Shown one piece after another: positions 61,933-64,000 of a stretch of DNA of 64,000 bases. The stretch's first letter is position 1, and each line of letters starts with the position of its first letter. This stretch comes from Caldilineaceae bacterium (GTDB taxonomy: Bacteria; Chloroflexota; Anaerolineae; Caldilineales; Caldilineaceae). The notes under the pieces are model-generated. The model had not been told where the DNA came from and searched no databases. It saw nothing but the letters and a program-made list of their open reading frames with translations. The translations under genes were made by a program, and so were the position numbers. Location of the stretch: NCBI GenBank assembly GCA_020634815.1, contig JACKBA010000026.1, forward strand, positions 1 through 64,000. The letters are read 5' to 3'.

Positions 61933-63300
61933 ATGTCACGCAATCGCATCCAGATTGTCGGTCTCGGTCCCGGGCCGTTCGACCAACTGACCCTCGGCGC
62001 CTGGCAGGCACTGCAAACGGCGCCGTGCGTGCTGCTGCGCACCGACCGCCACCCGTGCGTCACCGAAGTGCGTGCCGGGCTGCGCGCCGACGCACTCGTG
62101 CAGAGTTGCGATGATCTCTACGAAAGCCACGCCGAATTCGACGATGTCTACGCCGCCATCGTCGAGCGCGTGCTGGCATTGGCCGCGGCGCACGAGACGG
62201 TCGTCTATGCCGTGCCGGGCCATCCGGCCGTGGGCGAAGCGACCACGCCGCGCATCCGGGCGGCGGCCGCGGCGGCAGGTTTCGCCGTGGAACTCATCGG
62301 CGGGCTGAGCTTTGTCGAGCCGAGCTTCGCCGCCGTGGGCATCGACCCCATGGATGGCGGCCAGGTCATCGATGCCATGATCATGGCGCGCCAGCATCAC
62401 CCCATGGTGGACGTCAACCTGCCGCTGCTGCTGGCGCAGGTCTACGCCCGCTGGCTGGCGTCGGATGTCAAGCTGACGCTGCTCAACGCCTACCCCGCCG
62501 ACCACGCCGTCACCGTGGTCACAGCCGCCGGCTCGCCCCAGCAGCGGCTCGTCACGCTGCCGCTGGCCGAACTGGATCACGGCGACCATTTCGACCATCT
62601 GACCAGCGTCTACGTGCCGCCGCTGCCGCCCCACTCCAGCTTCACGGCGCTGCAAGAACTGGTGGCCCACCTGCGCGCGCCGGAAGGTTGCCCGTGGGAC
62701 CGCGAGCAGACGCTCGAGTCCCTGCGTGGCGACCTGCTCGACGAGTGCGCCGAGTTGCTGGAGGCCATCGACGCCGAGGCGGACGGCAGCGACGAGAGCG
62801 CCGCCATCTGCGAGGAGCTGGGCGATGTGCTGCTATCGGCCGTGATGATGACGCAGATCGCCACGGAGGAAGGGCGCTTCCAGATGGGCGATGCGGTGCG
62901 CGGGATCGTGACCAAGCTCATCCGCCGCCACCCGCATGTCTTTGGCGACGTCAGCGTGAGCGGCGTCGACCACGTGCTGGCCAACTGGGATGTCATCAAA
63001 GCGCAGGAGAAGGCCGAGCAAGGCGTGACGCGCGGCCCGCTGGATGGCATCCCGCCGGCGCTGCCCGCGCTGCAGAAGGCGCGCAAGCTGCAATCCAAGG
63101 CGGCCAAGGCCGGCCTGCTCGACCGGGCCGCGCTGGCACAGTCGGAGCCGGCGGTGGCCGCCCTCTTTGGCGGCGCGGCAGATGAAGCGCGCTTTGGCGC
63201 AGTACTCTGGCAGGTGGTGGCGCTGGCGCACGCGCACGACGTCGACGCTGAGGACGCGCTGCGCAGCTATGCGGTGCGTTTTCGCCGGGATGCGGTCTGA
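61933..63300 (+). CDS. mazG: MazG-type NTP pyrophosphohydrolase with N-terminal tetrapyrrole-methylase domain
   Basis: The 455-residue product is a YabN-like fusion: an N-terminal SAM-methylase fold (about 1-225, IVGLGPGPFDQLT and VVYAVPGHPAVGEAT) and a MazG domain (about 240-360) with CPWDREQTLESL, the metal-binding DECAELLEAI and EELGDVLL. It hydrolyses non-canonical or excess NTPs to NMP and PPi, limiting mutagenesis and ppGpp. ATG 61933 follows the small membrane gene by 4 nt. Confidence 0.92.
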   Translation: MSRNRIQIVGLGPGPFDQLTLGAWQALQTAPCVLLRTDRHPCVTEVRAGLRADALVQSCDDLYESHAEFDDVYAAIVERVLALAAAHETVVYAVPGHPAVGEATTPRIRAAAAAAGFAVELIGGLSFVEPSFAAVGIDPMDGGQVIDAMIMARQHHPMVDVNLPLLLAQVYARWLASDVKLTLLNAYPADHAVTVVTAAGSPQQRLVTLPLAELDHGDHFDHLTSVYVPPLPPHSSFTALQELVAHLRAPEGCPWDREQTLESLRGDLLDECAELLEAIDAEADGSDESAAICEELGDVLLSAVMMTQIATEEGRFQMGDAVRGIVTKLIRRHPHVFGDVSVSGVDHVLANWDVIKAQEKAEQGVTRGPLDGIPPALPALQKARKLQSKAAKAGLLDRAALAQSEPAVAALFGGAADEARFGAVLWQVVALAHAHDVDAEDALRSYAVRFRRDAV

Positions 63301-63306
63301 TGCGCC

Positions 63307-64000
63307 ATGTGGAGTAGAGTGACGGCAGCGCTGAGACCTGCCGCGAGCAACGGCGCCGTACGCCGCTTCGGCACCTTTGACGGCGTCTTTCTGCCGACGC
63401 TACTGACCATTCTCGGCGCGGTCATGTACCTGCGCACGGGCTGGGTGGTCGGGAATGCCGGGCTGCTCGGCGCGTGGGCGATCATCCTGCTCGCCAACCT
63501 GATCACGGCGTGCACGGGGCTGTCGATCTCGACGGTGGCGACCAACATTCGCGTCGGCGCGGGCGGCTCCTTCTCGATCATCTCGCAGTCGTTGGGGCTG
63601 GAGGTGGGCGGCAGCATCAACGTCCCCTTTTACCTGGCGCAGTCGATCTCCGTCGCCTTCTACATCTTTGCCTTTGCCGAAGGCTGGCAGTCGATCTTTC
63701 CCAGCCATCCGGCCGTGCTCGTGCTCTTCGCCGTCTTTGCGATCTGCTGCCTGGTGGCCTTTGTCAGTGTCGGCTTTGCGGCGCGCATGCGCTACCCAAT
63801 CCTCTTCATCGTGACTTTCTCGCTCTTTTCGGTGCTGCTCGGTCTCTTCCCGCTCTTCGGCCAGGCCGGCGCCGTTTACACGCCGACGCTCATCGGCGCC
63901 TTTCCCAGCGGCTCCTTCTGGCAGATCTTCGCCGTATTCTTCCCGGCGGTGACAGGCGTGCTGGCGGGCGTCAACATGTCCGGCACGCTGGCGCAGCCGC
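63307..64000 (+). CDS. SLC12-type cation-chloride cotransporter / amino-acid permease, C-terminus cut by window edge
   Basis: From ATG 63307, 231 residues are visible with about six helices. RFGTFDGVFLPTLLTILGAV matches the first helix of NKCC/KCC-type transporters, and FFPAVTGVLAGVNMSGTLAQP near the edge matches their sixth-helix ion-binding region. It probably carries K+ or Na+ with Cl-. Starts 6 nt after mazG. Confidence 0.82.
   Translation, partial: MWSRVTAALRPAASNGAVRRFGTFDGVFLPTLLTILGAVMYLRTGWVVGNAGLLGAWAIILLANLITACTGLSISTVATNIRVGAGGSFSIISQSLGLEVGGSINVPFYLAQSISVAFYIFAFAEGWQSIFPSHPAVLVLFAVFAICCLVAFVSVGFAARMRYPILFIVTFSLFSVLLGLFPLFGQAGAVYTPTLIGAFPSGSFWQIFAVFFPAVTGVLAGVNMSGTLAQP

Overview
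The window is a continuous, gene-dense, GC-rich stretch of bacterial chromosome with no rRNA, tRNA, prophage, transposase or CRISPR array that I could find. Gene content suggests a Chloroflexota genome, probably Anaerolineae or Caldilineae: two giant MalT-like LuxR regulators, a membrane pyrophosphatase, RNase J, DUF4386 and DUF6062 proteins, many secreted proteins with SH3b or PDZ modules, CUT1 sugar ABC transporters, and intergenic palindromes. This assignment is inference; no marker gene was searched.

Layout. 1-1820 (minus): rtcB RNA ligase and a truncated metallo-beta-lactamase-fold gene, preceded by a promoter, a leader of about 195 nt and an intrinsic terminator just before the rtcB RBS. 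2107-4470 (plus): an AT-richer island of six small membrane-protein genes, five of them tandem paralogs of two unnamed families. 4585-12082: an MGDG-synthase-like glycosyltransferase, a K+-independent H+-pyrophosphatase, and a minus-strand DNA/RNA-metabolism group (uracil-DNA glycosylase with a broken 5' end, rnj, DUF6062). 12657-16679: Gfo/Idh/MocA plus ThuA sugar genes, a thioredoxin-like lipoprotein, a GxxExxY protein and a VOC protein, with several repeats. 17030-29818 (plus): two MalT-like LuxR regulators flanking a DUF4386 gene, followed by a run of membrane proteins, an alpha/beta hydrolase and three zinc-free medium-chain oxidoreductases.

30016-40052: envelope genes (a 1095-residue secreted trypsin-like protease with three internal repeats, coiled-coil and lectin-like secreted proteins, a lipoprotein, an SH3b membrane protein, a small zincin) around the housekeeping set pgeF, yggS-type, proC and yggT-type. 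40054-44872 (minus): a thiamine-type ABC uptake system under a TPP riboswitch with a visible terminator. 44919-55489: patatin lipase, threonine synthase, quinone oxidoreductase, acetamidase, recA with an SOS-like promoter, lysA, an EamA transporter and a 37-residue membrane protein.

55679-61505: a CUT1 sugar ABC transporter headed by a LacI regulator whose own promoter contains a LacI-type palindrome, divergent from an SDR that resembles D-mannonate oxidoreductase. This suggests hexuronate-derived sugar uptake and metabolism. 61518-64000: a small membrane protein, MazG with a tetrapyrrole-methylase-like domain, and the start of an SLC12-type cation-chloride cotransporter cut by the window edge.

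Best candidates for something undescribed: the RNA element before rtcB, the tandem small membrane-protein families, the multi-repeat secreted protease, and the short conserved-looking reading frames outside standard calls.
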